Positions 33,709-42,609 of a stretch of 64,000 bases of DNA are shown piece after piece. The DNA is from Natrinema sp. CBA1119 (lineage in GTDB: Archaea > Halobacteriota > Halobacteria > Halobacteriales > Natrialbaceae), in the NCBI RefSeq assembly GCF_002572525.1, contig NZ_PDBS01000001.1:3100001-3164000 (forward strand), given 5' to 3'. A model generated the notes under the pieces. That model saw only the letters and a program-made list of their open reading frames with translations. It ran no database searches and was not told the origin of the DNA. The first letter of the stretch is position 1. Every line of letters begins with the position of its first letter. Made by a program: the position numbers and the translations under genes.

Positions 33709-35145
33709 CTAGAACGAGACCATTCCGGCGTCGACGGCGAAGAAGACGGCGAAATAGAGGATGAACGCGACGGCGAGTATCCACTGTCCGACGGAGATGT
33801 CTTCGGTTTCACCCGTCGCGGCTTTGACGAGCGGGTAGCTGATGATCCCAGCGGCGAGTCCGTTCGAGATAGACGCGGTTAGCGGCATGACTGTGATCGT
33901 CAGCCCGGCGGAGATCGCCCAGGCCGGATCCTGCCAGTCGATGTCGGTGACACCCTGCAGCATGATGATGCCGACGACGACCAGCGCGAGGTACGATGCG
34001 TACTGTGGGATGGCACCGATCAGCGGCACGATGAGCAGGGAGAGCACGAAGAGGAGGCCGACGACGAGAGCGGTGAAGCCGGTTCGCCCACCCTCCTCGA
34101 CGCCGGTCGACGATTCGATGTACGTCGTCACCGTGGACGTTCCGACCATCGCGCCGAGGGTGGTGCCGATCGCGTCGGCCATCAGCGGCTTCTCGATTTC
34201 AGGGAGGTCACCGTCCTCGTCGAGGAATCCGCCGATCTGCGAGACACCGATGAGGGTCCCGGCCGTGTCGAAGAAGTCGACGAAGAAGAACGTGAAGACG
34301 ACCAGCGTGAACACGAGCGGGTCGTCGGTGATCATCCCGAGGCCGTCGACGAAGCCGGCGGCCAGCGGCGTGAAGTCGTACTGGACGTTCGCGATCAGGC
34401 TTAGGATCCCGTCACTGGAAATCTGATCGTAGGTAGCGGCGGGAACGAGCGTTCCCGGGGAGACGACGTCGGCGACGGTCAGTACCCATCCAGCGACGGC
34501 AGTGGCGAGGATTCCGATGACGATCGATCCTCGAATCCCGCGAGCGTGAAGGATAAGCATCAGCGCGAGGCCGACGACCGAAAGCGCTGCGACCGCGCTC
34601 GTCGCGACGTTACCCAGCGTAACGAGCGTGTCCGGATGGTCCACGACGATCTGCATCTCCTGAAGTCCCAGAAAGAGCAGGTAGACGCCGATCCCGGCCC
34701 CGACCGCGAATTTGACGGGTTCCGGGAACAGTTCGATGATGTACTTCCGCGCGCCGACCGCCGTCAGCGCGATGAAGATAATCCCTTCCACGAAAACGGC
34801 CGCGAGCGCGACCTGCCACGGGACCCCGAGGCCGATGACGACCGTGAACGCGAAGAACGCGTTCAGCCCCATCCCGGGCGCGAGGCCGAACGGTCTGTTG
34901 GCCCAGAACGCCATGACAAAGATGGCGACCGCCGACGCGAGGATCGTCGCGACGGCGATCATCTGTTGGACTTCGCCGGCATCGTAGCCCTCGAGTGCGA
35001 TCGCCTCGCTGAGAATGAGCGGATTGACGACGATGATGTACGACATCGCGAGGAACGTCGTTATTCCCGCGACCGTTTCCGTCCCGAGGTCGGTATCGTG
35101 TTCGTCGAACCCGAAGTACGTCGCGAGTGTCTCGAATGCCCCCAT
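33709..35145 (-). CDS. NCS2-family purine permease (AzgA-like)
   Basis: The 478-residue transporter has about 13 helices. AzgA-type features are TFLAMSYIIVVNPLILSEA near the N-terminus, GLAPGMGLNAFFAFTVV, FFFVDFFDTAGTLIGVSQ and MVGTSTVTTYIESSTGVEEGGRTGFTALV. These are characteristic of adenine/guanine/hypoxanthine permeases. It likely imports purine bases with protons. It is divergent from trkA-like 35385, sharing an AT-rich promoter region. Confidence 0.92.
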   Translation of the reverse strand: MGAFETLATYFGFDEHDTDLGTETVAGITTFLAMSYIIVVNPLILSEAIALEGYDAGEVQQMIAVATILASAVAIFVMAFWANRPFGLAPGMGLNAFFAFTVVIGLGVPWQVALAAVFVEGIIFIALTAVGARKYIIELFPEPVKFAVGAGIGVYLLFLGLQEMQIVVDHPDTLVTLGNVATSAVAALSVVGLALMLILHARGIRGSIVIGILATAVAGWVLTVADVVSPGTLVPAATYDQISSDGILSLIANVQYDFTPLAAGFVDGLGMITDDPLVFTLVVFTFFFVDFFDTAGTLIGVSQIGGFLDEDGDLPEIEKPLMADAIGTTLGAMVGTSTVTTYIESSTGVEEGGRTGFTALVVGLLFVLSLLIVPLIGAIPQYASYLALVVVGIIMLQGVTDIDWQDPAWAISAGLTITVMPLTASISNGLAAGIISYPLVKAATGETEDISVGQWILAVAFILYFAVFFAVDAGMVSF

Positions 35146-35384
35146 ATTGGATGCTCGAGCATAATAACACCGATTAGTTAAATGTTCTTGTCCGAATCGG
35201 CCGGAATTTGGGCACGGACGTGGGTATCATTAAAACCCCTACATTTCCACCACTCGATTCCGCGCGGCGGTCGAACGACCGGACGAAATCCTCGCGAGTG
35301 GGGCGGGGACTCATCGCGGTTGAAACGGTGCTCCTCGAGAGTGGAGACCAACGTATTTCACCTCGGAGCGCGTACCACGGTAGC

Positions 35385-36047
35385 ATGAGGTTTGTCATCG
35401 TGGGTTACGGTCGGGTCGGTTCGCGGACGGCGACGATCCTCGCGGAGGAGGGTCACGAGGTCCGCATCGTCGACGACAACACGGACCGGATCGAACGCGC
35501 CACCACCGACGGGTTCGAGACGGTACACGGCGACGGAGCTGACGAAGACGTCCTCGTCGACGCCGGGATCGAAACCGCGGATGCGATCGGCGCGTTCACG
35601 CCCGATCTCAACGCTAACTTCGCCGCGTGTATGGTCGGGACTCACCACGGCTGTCGGACCGTTCTCCGGATCGACGAGGACTACCGCGAGGACATCTACG
35701 AGAAGTACGCCGAGGAGGTCGACGAGATTATCTACCCCGAACGGCTCGGTGCTGCGGGCGCGAAGACCGCCCTGCTGGGCGGTGACTTTAACGTTGTCGC
35801 CGATCTCGCCGAGAACCTCCAGTTGACCGTCCTCGAGATTCGGGACGGATCGCCGGCGGTCGGCAAACGAATGAGCGAACTCGAGTTGCCCGAAACCGCA
35901 CGGATCTACGCCCACGGTCGCGCTCGGGAACCGCTGACGATCCCGCTCCCGGGGACCGAACTCGAGGCCGGAGACGAGGTTGCGGTCATCACCGACGCGG
36001 ATCGCGCCGAAGAGGTTCGGTCGACGTTATCGCCCGCAAACGCCTAA
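35385..36047 (+). CDS. TrkA-type K+ uptake regulator (RCK_N-RCK_C)
   Basis: ATG 35385 opens MRFVIVGYGRVGSRTATIL, the NAD-binding Rossmann start of RCK_N (GxGxxG at 7-13, acidic D30 region VRIVDDNTD). Residues about 140-220 form an RCK_C domain (LEIRDGSPAVGKRMSEL). The 220-residue length is normal. It gates a TrkH/Ktr potassium channel according to nucleotide state; no TrkH partner lies nearby. Potassium uptake is central in haloarchaea. Confidence 0.9.
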   Translation: MRFVIVGYGRVGSRTATILAEEGHEVRIVDDNTDRIERATTDGFETVHGDGADEDVLVDAGIETADAIGAFTPDLNANFAACMVGTHHGCRTVLRIDEDYREDIYEKYAEEVDEIIYPERLGAAGAKTALLGGDFNVVADLAENLQLTVLEIRDGSPAVGKRMSELELPETARIYAHGRAREPLTIPLPGTELEAGDEVAVITDADRAEEVRSTLSPANA

Positions 36048-36447
36048 GTCGGGTCGTCTCCGGGCTCGAATTGGCCCTCGAACCAACCGCTGTGACTCGA
36101 TCAGGCTGGTCGACGCGATAAAAGGGGGAGAGAAACGGGAGCAGGCGCGCAGGCGGATGGGGGAGGGGTGGGGAGGCCGCCTCGCGCCTGTTCCTTCCGT
36201 CGCGCCGGTGCCCAATAAAACCGCGTCAGACGATCGACTGACGAGGGTCAGACGGACCGCTGTCAGCCGGTTTCGGCGCGCCCGAATGACGGTCGTGATC
36301 CGCCGGAAGCCCGGTGCGGAAATCCGTCTCAGACGGTGCTCTCGGCGGGTGCTGTAACCCGGACTCATCAGGGTCGGCCGACGATCTTGACTCGCTCACT
36401 GTCGGCCGACGACCCCGGCTCGCTCACTGCCGGCCGACGATAGCGGC
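36048..36447. other. Gene-free 400-bp region with tandem repeat
   Basis: No credible reading frame occurs between trkA and the methyltransferase stop. A G-rich run is at 36158-36175, and a 28-bp-period tandem repeat at 36374-36450 abuts the methyltransferase stop. Both neighbours end here, so terminators are expected. Confidence 0.5.
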
Positions 36448-36450
36448 TCA
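36374..36450. repeat. Tandem repeat, period 28, about 2.8 copies
   Basis: Copies at 36374-36401 and 36402-36429, with a partial copy from 36430, share TCGGCCGACGA and CTCGCTCACTG. The last copy reaches the stop codon (36448-36450) of the minus-strand methyltransferase. Confidence 0.85.
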
Positions 36451-37602
36451 GTCGTCGCTTTCGCCCTCGTCCTCGAGGCGGAAGACGAGGACGTTCTGGT
36501 GGACCATCGAGGGGACGAAGGAAAACGGATAGCCGTAGACGTGGAGGTCCTTCGTGGGGTCATACCAGATCAGGTTCGCCGCGAGGGTTAGCGGCGCGGT
36601 CGACTCGATCGCTCGCGCGAGATCCGCCGAAAGGAACTCGTAGGACTGTTCGCGGTACATATCGCCGATGAAGACGACGACGTGACCGTCCGGCGCGACG
36701 GCGTCGGTGAACTGGTCGAACTTGCCCGCCATATCGTCAAGCCAGTCGGCTTTCGTAACCCACTCTTGACGTTCCTCGGGTGATTCCGAACCGTCATCCC
36801 CGTTGGACGGTTCCGAACTGCCATCCTCGTTTGACGACTCCATGGTGGCATCCCCATCCGACGGCTCCGAATCGGCATCGACCGCCGTCTCGCCGTCTCG
36901 CTGCCCGTCGAACGAGCCCAACTTGCTCTCGCGAGTCCGGCGCTCGTTGCGCGTCTGCTCGAGTTCGTCCATGTGCCAGTAGGGGACGTCGGTCAGCAGG
37001 AGGTCGACCGAGTCGTCGGGGACGCCGTCGATCAACTCGGCACAGTCGCCGTGTCGCACGTCCCCTTCGGCCAGTGGCGGCTCGCCGCGTGCGCGACGCT
37101 CCTCGTTCTCCCGCTCGAGAACCGTCTCGTAGATTTCGATCCATCGTCTGGTCCGCTCGAAGCCGATCGCTTCCCGGAGGCCGGTGCCCTCGTGTTCGCA
37201 GAAACTCGCGCCCAACAGGGTGCCGCCGACGCCCGCGAAGGGATCGAGGACGGTGTCGCCGGCCTTGCTGAACCGGCCGATCAGCTCCGCGCAGAGTCGC
37301 GGCGGTTTCTGGCCGCCGTGTTCGCTGCGCAGGTCGTGCTGGACGGCGGGCGGGTAACCCTCGGAGATCACGGACTTCGTGGCGTACTTCCACTCCTTGC
37401 CCGTGAGGTCGTTCACCCGGTTGCGCTCGTCGTAGATCCCTCTGTCTTCGACGTAGCGCTGGTGGTCCGCGAGGTCGTCGGTATCGATCACCTCGCCGTC
37501 CTCGACCGGGAGGGACTCTTCGCGCGCTCGATCGGCGTCGAAATCGCCGTCATCGTCCGTGAATAGGCGGCTCTGGCGGTGTCGATCCCCGTCGTCTGCC
37601 AT
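36448..37602 (-). CDS. Solitary DNA methyltransferase
   Basis: ATG 37602 gives 384 residues. The AdoMet motif I is DPFAGVGGTLLGASF (about 120) and the catalytic loop is TDVPYWHMDE (about 205), so the order is I then IV. The C-terminal HVYGYPFSFVPSMVHQNVLVFRLE is common in amino-methylating DNA MTases. DVPY departs from the usual DPPY. A Ser/Asn/Gly/Asp-rich repeat insert (about 232-268) separates halves of the domain. No restriction endonuclease is adjacent, so it is probably an orphan epigenetic enzyme. An RNA methyltransferase is possible. Confidence 0.8.
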   Translation of the reverse strand: MADDGDRHRQSRLFTDDDGDFDADRAREESLPVEDGEVIDTDDLADHQRYVEDRGIYDERNRVNDLTGKEWKYATKSVISEGYPPAVQHDLRSEHGGQKPPRLCAELIGRFSKAGDTVLDPFAGVGGTLLGASFCEHEGTGLREAIGFERTRRWIEIYETVLERENEERRARGEPPLAEGDVRHGDCAELIDGVPDDSVDLLLTDVPYWHMDELEQTRNERRTRESKLGSFDGQRDGETAVDADSEPSDGDATMESSNEDGSSEPSNGDDGSESPEERQEWVTKADWLDDMAGKFDQFTDAVAPDGHVVVFIGDMYREQSYEFLSADLARAIESTAPLTLAANLIWYDPTKDLHVYGYPFSFVPSMVHQNVLVFRLEDEGESDD

Positions 37603-37706
37603 ACCTCGAGTGCTCACTCGGATCGCTTAAACACCCGTGGCTCCGGTCGAACGGTCGAATCGATCGCCCCGTCCGCTTGCCCGCCGTTTTTCATGCTCCC
37701 CTTCGA

Positions 37707-38711
37707 ATGGATCTGTTATCGATGGTACCCGTCGGTGATGTCGTCCTGTTCGGTATCAGCATTCTCGCCCTGTGGATCGGAGCGCGGCTGCTCGTTACCG
37801 GTGCCTCGAGACTCGCCAGCGCGGCCGGCGTCTCCGCGCTCGTCGTCGGCCTCACGGTCGTGGCCTTCGGAACCTCCGCCCCCGAGGTCGTCGTTTCGAC
37901 CGAGGCCGCACTCGAGGGTCGAGGCGACGTCTCGGTCGGGAACGTCGTCGGCTCGAACGTGTTCAACATCGGCGTGATTCTCGGCCTTGTCGCCGTCATT
38001 TCGCCGTTTCGCGTCGCGGAAACGCTGCTCCGCCGCGACGCGCTCGCGATGGCCGCATCGACGATCGTCGCGGCCGCCGTCCTCGCTAACGGCGTCGTTT
38101 CGCGGCTCGACGGCGCGATTCTGCTCGCACTGCTGGTCGGCTATCTGGGCGCGCTCGCCGTCGCGATTCGAAGGGATACAGCTGGCGACGGTGATGAGGC
38201 CCGGCCAGAGGTGACCGGCGGAGCAACCGGTTCTCCCGACGGCCGTGACGAACGCGAGGTCCGATTCGGCCTCGAGGCCGGACGCGTCCTCGCCGGCCTG
38301 CTCCTCGTGATCGTCGGCGGACGCGTGCTGGTCGACTCGGCAGTGGGACTCGCCCTCGCCGTCGGTATCTCGGAGTGGGCGATCGGCGCGACGGTCGTCG
38401 CGGCCGGGACCTCGATACCGGAGCTCGTGACCTCCGTCGTGGCCGCCCGCGGGGACGACGTGAGTATCGCCGCAGGGAACGTCATCGGATCGAACGTCTT
38501 CAACGTCGTCGGCGTGCTGGGGATCGCCGCCGTCGTCAGACCGCTGACCGTCGACCCGGCCGTCTTCGTCGCGCTGGCGTGGCTGGCCGCACTGACCGCG
38601 TTCGCGACGGTCGTGCTCGCGACCGGGCGGTGGCTGACGCGACTCGAGGGCGTCGCGCTTGTCGTCCTCGGAGCGGGGTACTCGGTCGCGAGTTTGGTGC
38701 TGGTGTTCTAG
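37707..38711 (+). CDS. CaCA-family Na+/Ca2+ exchanger
   Basis: From ATG 37707 (ATG 37722 also possible) the protein has 334 residues and two inverted alpha-repeats. The first is VVAFGTSAPEVVVSTEAALEG with GNVVGSNVFNIG; the second is VVAAGTSIPELVTSVVAA with GNVIGSNVFNVVG. These contain the ion-binding Glu residues. About ten helices with a central acidic loop (168-190). It exports Ca2+ against Na+ (or H+). It is divergent from the DNA methyltransferase. Confidence 0.94.
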   Translation: MDLLSMVPVGDVVLFGISILALWIGARLLVTGASRLASAAGVSALVVGLTVVAFGTSAPEVVVSTEAALEGRGDVSVGNVVGSNVFNIGVILGLVAVISPFRVAETLLRRDALAMAASTIVAAAVLANGVVSRLDGAILLALLVGYLGALAVAIRRDTAGDGDEARPEVTGGATGSPDGRDEREVRFGLEAGRVLAGLLLVIVGGRVLVDSAVGLALAVGISEWAIGATVVAAGTSIPELVTSVVAARGDDVSIAAGNVIGSNVFNVVGVLGIAAVVRPLTVDPAVFVALAWLAALTAFATVVLATGRWLTRLEGVALVVLGAGYSVASLVLVF

Positions 38712-38813
38712 GCCCGCTGGTCGACCGGATATCGATCGACTCCGGTCGTCGTGGAGCCCCGGTGACACGAGGGTTAGCGAGAGCCTTTGTCGTTCCGGGC
38801 CCTCTATTCGTAT

Positions 38814-39863
38814 ATGAACATGCTCGTCGACGGCGAGTGGCGAACCGATGCGCTCGAGTCGACCGACGACGACGGCTCGTTCGAGCGGCAGGAAACGACC
38901 TTCCGGAACGAGATTCGCGACGATCCGGACGCTCGATTCCAGCCCGAGGCGGGCCGGTACCACCTCTACGTCTCCTATGCCTGCCCGTGGGCCCACCGGA
39001 CGCTGGTGACGCGTGCGCTGAAGGGGCTCGAGGACGCGATTTCCGTCTCGGTCGTCGATCCCTATCGCGACGAGGACGGCTGGCAGTTCACCCCCGAGAA
39101 GGCGGGCTGTACGCCGGATCACGTCCACGGCGCGGATTTCCTGCGTGAGTTGTACGTGCGCGCGGATCCGGACGCGACCTGTCGCGTGACGGTGCCGGTG
39201 CTCTGGGACAAACAGGAGGACGCCATCGTCAACAACGAGTCCGAAGAGGTCATGCGGATGCTTGACACCGAATTTGACGGAATCGCCTCACGAGACGTGG
39301 ACCTCTACCCTGAGGGCTATCGTGACGAGGTCGACCGGATCATCGACGAGATCTACGAGCCAATCAACAACGGCGTCTATCGTGCGGGCTTCGCGACGAA
39401 ACAGGAGCCCTACGACGAGGCGGTCGACGACCTCTTTTCGGCGCTCGATCACTGGGACGAGGTGCTGGCGGACCAGCGCTACCTCGCGGGCGATCGGCTC
39501 ACCGAGGCCGACATCGCGATGTTCACGACGCTCGTCAGATTTGACAACGTCTACCACACGCACTTCATGTGTAACGTCCAGTATATCCGCGAGTACGACA
39601 ATCTCTGGCCGTATCTGCGCGATCTCTATCAGACCGGCGTCGCCGACCGAAGGGAGGGGACGCCGAGCGAACGAACGAGCGTGGCGCAGACGGTGAACAT
39701 GGACCACATCACGGAGCACTACTACACGACCCATCCCGACGTGAACCCGCACGGCATCGTCGCCCGCGGTCCCGACCTCGAGTTCGAAAAACCCCATGAC
39801 CGCGACAAGCTTCCGGGCGGCCCGCCGTCCGACCTCGTCGCGGCCGCGAGCGCCGACGACTAA
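38814..39863 (+). CDS. Glutathionyl-hydroquinone reductase-like GST family protein
   Basis: ATG 38814 gives 349 residues. The thioredoxin-like domain has the signature YHLYVSYACPWAHRTLVTRAL with the catalytic Cys. A helical GST C-domain follows (RYLAGDRLTEADIAMFTTLVRFDNVYHTHF). This matches the Xi-class GST/YqjG family, which reduces glutathionyl-hydroquinones. In haloarchaea the thiol would be gamma-glutamylcysteine, an inference. The N-terminal MLVDGEWRTDA is conserved in the family. Confidence 0.9.
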   Translation: MNMLVDGEWRTDALESTDDDGSFERQETTFRNEIRDDPDARFQPEAGRYHLYVSYACPWAHRTLVTRALKGLEDAISVSVVDPYRDEDGWQFTPEKAGCTPDHVHGADFLRELYVRADPDATCRVTVPVLWDKQEDAIVNNESEEVMRMLDTEFDGIASRDVDLYPEGYRDEVDRIIDEIYEPINNGVYRAGFATKQEPYDEAVDDLFSALDHWDEVLADQRYLAGDRLTEADIAMFTTLVRFDNVYHTHFMCNVQYIREYDNLWPYLRDLYQTGVADRREGTPSERTSVAQTVNMDHITEHYYTTHPDVNPHGIVARGPDLEFEKPHDRDKLPGGPPSDLVAAASADD

Positions 39864-39896
39864 CGAGGGCTCGTCCTCGAGACGGAAACGGCGGCG

Positions 39897-40223
39897 TTAG
39901 GATTCGGCTGCCGTCTGGTCCGCGTCCGCGTCTTCCGGTTCGGCGTCTTCGGCCTCGGTGTCTTCGGCGGCGGCGTCTTCGGGTTCGGATTCGGCGGCTT
40001 CGTCACGGTTGGAACCGGTACGGCCGGATTCGCGTCGCCAGTTCTCGAAGCTGTGTTCGAACTCCTCGTCGGCGACGAACACTTTCCAGAGAATCCACAC
40101 GGGGACGAGGACGGGGATCAACGGGAGAAGAACGATTAGGAGTACTGCGCCCATAATATAGCCGAACAGGGACATCTGGGTGTTCGGCCCGTAGCCCGTC
40201 GAATCTGACACCTTAACTGACAT
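39897..40223 (-). CDS. DUF7535 family small membrane protein
   Basis: The 108-residue protein has one long hydrophobic segment (IMGAVLLIVLLPLIPVLVPVWILWKVFV, about 23-50). An acidic C-terminal tail (about 75-108) is composed almost entirely of Glu, Asp and Ala. It matches haloarchaeal DUF7535. Function is unknown. The tail is repetitive at DNA level, like other low-complexity tracts in this window. Confidence 0.78.
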   Translation of the reverse strand: MSVKVSDSTGYGPNTQMSLFGYIMGAVLLIVLLPLIPVLVPVWILWKVFVADEEFEHSFENWRRESGRTGSNRDEAAESEPEDAAAEDTEAEDAEPEDADADQTAAES

Positions 40224-40320
40224 GTGCGGTAATACGAACGTGTCGGTATTCGGTCTTTCGAATCCGTGAGTCGCCTCCGGCGACGAACGGCTCGAGGTCT
40301 CCCTTGCGACCGCCGGCGGA

Positions 40321-41124
40321 TCAGGCCGTCTCGAGGTCGTCGCGGCCGTCCGACTCGTCGCTCAGGACCGCCTCGGCGTCGCCTTGTGGCCGGTACTCGA
40401 GAGCCTGCATGGTCTCGGCGAGCGAGAGGAACCGCTCCGAGTTGTCGGAGATTCCGTGGGTGATCAGTGGTGACTCCGGAAGCGTTGCCGTCGCGGCCGC
40501 GTCGAGCAGCCGCCGACAGTCGCCGGGGCTGAGCCACATCGCGCGGGCGTAGCGCTCGCCGGCACCGTCGCGTTCGTCGCACACTTGGCGGAGTTCGTCC
40601 CGGGTGAGCAACCAGCCGATCCGGAGGTTCACCACCTCGAACCCGTGTCGCTTGGCGTAGTACGACCCCATTGCCTCGCCGAAGACCTTCGTGACGCCGT
40701 AGAAGGTGTCCGGATCGGTCGGATCGTCCGGCCGGACGATCTCGGGGCTCCCGACCGTCGACTCGGGCCGGATCGCCGAGACGGTGTTTCGCCTGTTGAC
40801 CGCGTGGTTCGAACTCGCGAAGACCACCCGCTCGAGGTCGTTTTCGACCGCGGCCTCGAAGGTGTTGGAGAGGCCGTCGACGTTCGGCCCGCGCACCTCA
40901 TCCCACGACGCACGCGGCGAGGCGTTGGCCGCGAGGTGGATCAGCACGTCCTGGCCCTCGAGCGCGTCGACGAACGCCTCTCGATCGGTGATCTCGAGGG
41001 GTGTCGTGTCCAAATCCTCGGTCTCGCTGTGGGAAAAGAGCGTGAGATCGTGGTCGTCCGGAAACGCGTCGATGGCCACCCGGCCGACGTTCCCCGCCGC
41101 GCCGGTGATCGCGATGTTCGTCAT
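40321..41124 (-). CDS. Extended SDR: NAD-dependent sugar dehydrogenase/epimerase-like
   Basis: The 267-residue protein begins MTNIAITGAAGNVGRVAI with a GxxGxxG Rossmann motif. It has the SDR catalytic triad as SSNHAV and YGVTKVFGE (YxxxK), and VVNLRIGWLL. Its size and motifs resemble haloarchaeal NAD-dependent glucose-6-phosphate dehydrogenase (Azf), L-arabinose dehydrogenase and uronate dehydrogenase. The substrate cannot be assigned from sequence. It is cytoplasmic and preceded by a zinc alcohol dehydrogenase on the same strand but separated by 226 bp. Confidence 0.88.
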   Translation of the reverse strand: MTNIAITGAAGNVGRVAIDAFPDDHDLTLFSHSETEDLDTTPLEITDREAFVDALEGQDVLIHLAANASPRASWDEVRGPNVDGLSNTFEAAVENDLERVVFASSNHAVNRRNTVSAIRPESTVGSPEIVRPDDPTDPDTFYGVTKVFGEAMGSYYAKRHGFEVVNLRIGWLLTRDELRQVCDERDGAGERYARAMWLSPGDCRRLLDAAATATLPESPLITHGISDNSERFLSLAETMQALEYRPQGDAEAVLSDESDGRDDLETA

Positions 41125-41234
41125 ACTCGAGAGACGATAACGAGGCCAAAATAGGTCGGGCCAGCGCCTTCCGGCTAGTCGGACGAGTCGGAACGGATTC
41201 CGGGATCACGAGGGTGCCGCGAGACGACGATACC

Positions 41235-41354
41235 CTGAAAGCCCCTTCCGGTTCCGGACTCCCGGGCCTCGCTGCGCGCTTCGGTCATTCGCTCCGCTCA
41301 CTCCCTGCAGTGCTTGCGTCGTCCGGGTTCGCCCAGACCGGAAGCCCCTTTCAT
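41235..41354. repeat. Intergenic inverted repeat (imperfect 18-bp arms)
   Basis: CTGAAAGCCCCTTCCGGT at 41235-41252 pairs with ACCGGAAGCCCCTTTCAT at 41337-41354 over 14 of 18 positions. The right arm overlaps the stop codon of the alcohol dehydrogenase. The 84-bp interior is rich in CGCT/GCTC. It could be a terminator-like structure or a dispersed intergenic repeat. Confidence 0.6.
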
Positions 41355-42427
41355 TCCCGCCCCGCGGCGGAACGATCGGGTGGCCGAGACGCGTTCGAAG
41401 GCCAGTTGTCGTCCGACGGTTCGACGACGAGCTTGCCGACGCTCTCGCGATCCTGCATCGCCGCGAAGGCGTCGTCGGTGTCCTCGAGCGCGTACGTCCG
41501 ATCGATTTCGGGGCGTAGTCGGCCGTCGGCGGCGAGTTCGACGAGCCGTCGGAGATCGTCCTGGGTGCCCATCGTGGAGCCGACGATGCGCTTGTGGCTA
41601 AGAAAGAGGCTCGCCACGTCGATCGTGGATTCGCCGCCGGCCGTGCGGCCACAGATCGCCATCGTCCCGCCGCGGCGCATGACGGACTGGCCGAGTCCGG
41701 TGAACTCGCCGCCGAGGTGGTTGATCACCGCGTCCGGCGCGCCGATCGCCTCGACCTCGTTCCGGATCTCCTCGATATCGGTCGATCGAATTCCGTGATC
41801 GAGACCGAGTTCGCGGACCCGCTCGAGTTTCGCTGCCGACGAGGAGGTCCCGATCGTCTCGGCACCGAAAACGTCCGCAAGCTGGATCGCGGCGACGCCG
41901 ACGCCGCCCGTCGCGCCGGGGACGAAAACGAGGTCGCCGGGGCCGACCTCGGCCCGCCGGAGCATGTGGAACGCGGTCATGTACGCCGTCGGGATCGCGG
42001 CAGCCGTCGTCGTGTCCATCCCCTCGGGCAACGGAACGAGCCGATCAGCCTGCACGCTGGCGGTCTCGGCGAGGCCGCCGTGGAACAAGGAGAACCGCTC
42101 GCACACGTTCTCGGGCCCCTCGCGGCAGAATCGACAGGATCCACAGGTCTCGTTCGGACAGAGAACGACCCTCTCGCCGGGCTCGAGACCGCGAACACCG
42201 TCCCCGACGTCGCTCACGACGCCGGCCACGTCGAGGCCAGTGACGAACGGGAGGTCGTCGGCGTCGACCATCGCAGAATCTCCCTCGAGGATCCAGAGAT
42301 CGTGACGGTTTATCGCGCAGGCCTCGACGTTCACCAGCGCCTCGTCGGGGCCGGGTTCGGGGTCGTCTCGTTCGATCACGCTTACTCCCTCGGGGCCGAT
42401 CAAGTCGGTGAAGGCTGCGGCTCGCAT
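41351..42427 (-). CDS. Zinc-binding alcohol dehydrogenase family protein
   Basis: ATG 42427 gives 358 residues of the medium-chain dehydrogenase family. The structural-zinc cluster CPNETCGSCRFCREGPENVC is complete. Catalytic-zinc residues come from ACAINRHDLWIL (Cys/His, Asp). The NAD(P)-binding motif is FVPGATGGVGVAAIQLA. Oxidises an alcohol or reduces a quinone/enone; the GATGGVG motif also fits quinone oxidoreductase. It is the upstream gene of a short same-strand pair with the SDR. Confidence 0.93.
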   Translation of the reverse strand: MRAAAFTDLIGPEGVSVIERDDPEPGPDEALVNVEACAINRHDLWILEGDSAMVDADDLPFVTGLDVAGVVSDVGDGVRGLEPGERVVLCPNETCGSCRFCREGPENVCERFSLFHGGLAETASVQADRLVPLPEGMDTTTAAAIPTAYMTAFHMLRRAEVGPGDLVFVPGATGGVGVAAIQLADVFGAETIGTSSSAAKLERVRELGLDHGIRSTDIEEIRNEVEAIGAPDAVINHLGGEFTGLGQSVMRRGGTMAICGRTAGGESTIDVASLFLSHKRIVGSTMGTQDDLRRLVELAADGRLRPEIDRTYALEDTDDAFAAMQDRESVGKLVVEPSDDNWPSNASRPPDRSAAGRE

Positions 42428-42609
42428 CACTCTCCCAGTCGGTCTCGAGGGCAAAGATCCTAGGGACTGAGCCGCCGCGGCTCGCGGTCATCCGATCGCT
42501 GGCCGACGACGCCGCGGCGCTGTTCGATGCGCTCGCGGCCAGCGGCAGTCGAACGCACGTCCCGACCGGTTCGGACTGAGTCCTCGCGAGCCGATCGTCT
42601 CGTCGCCGT

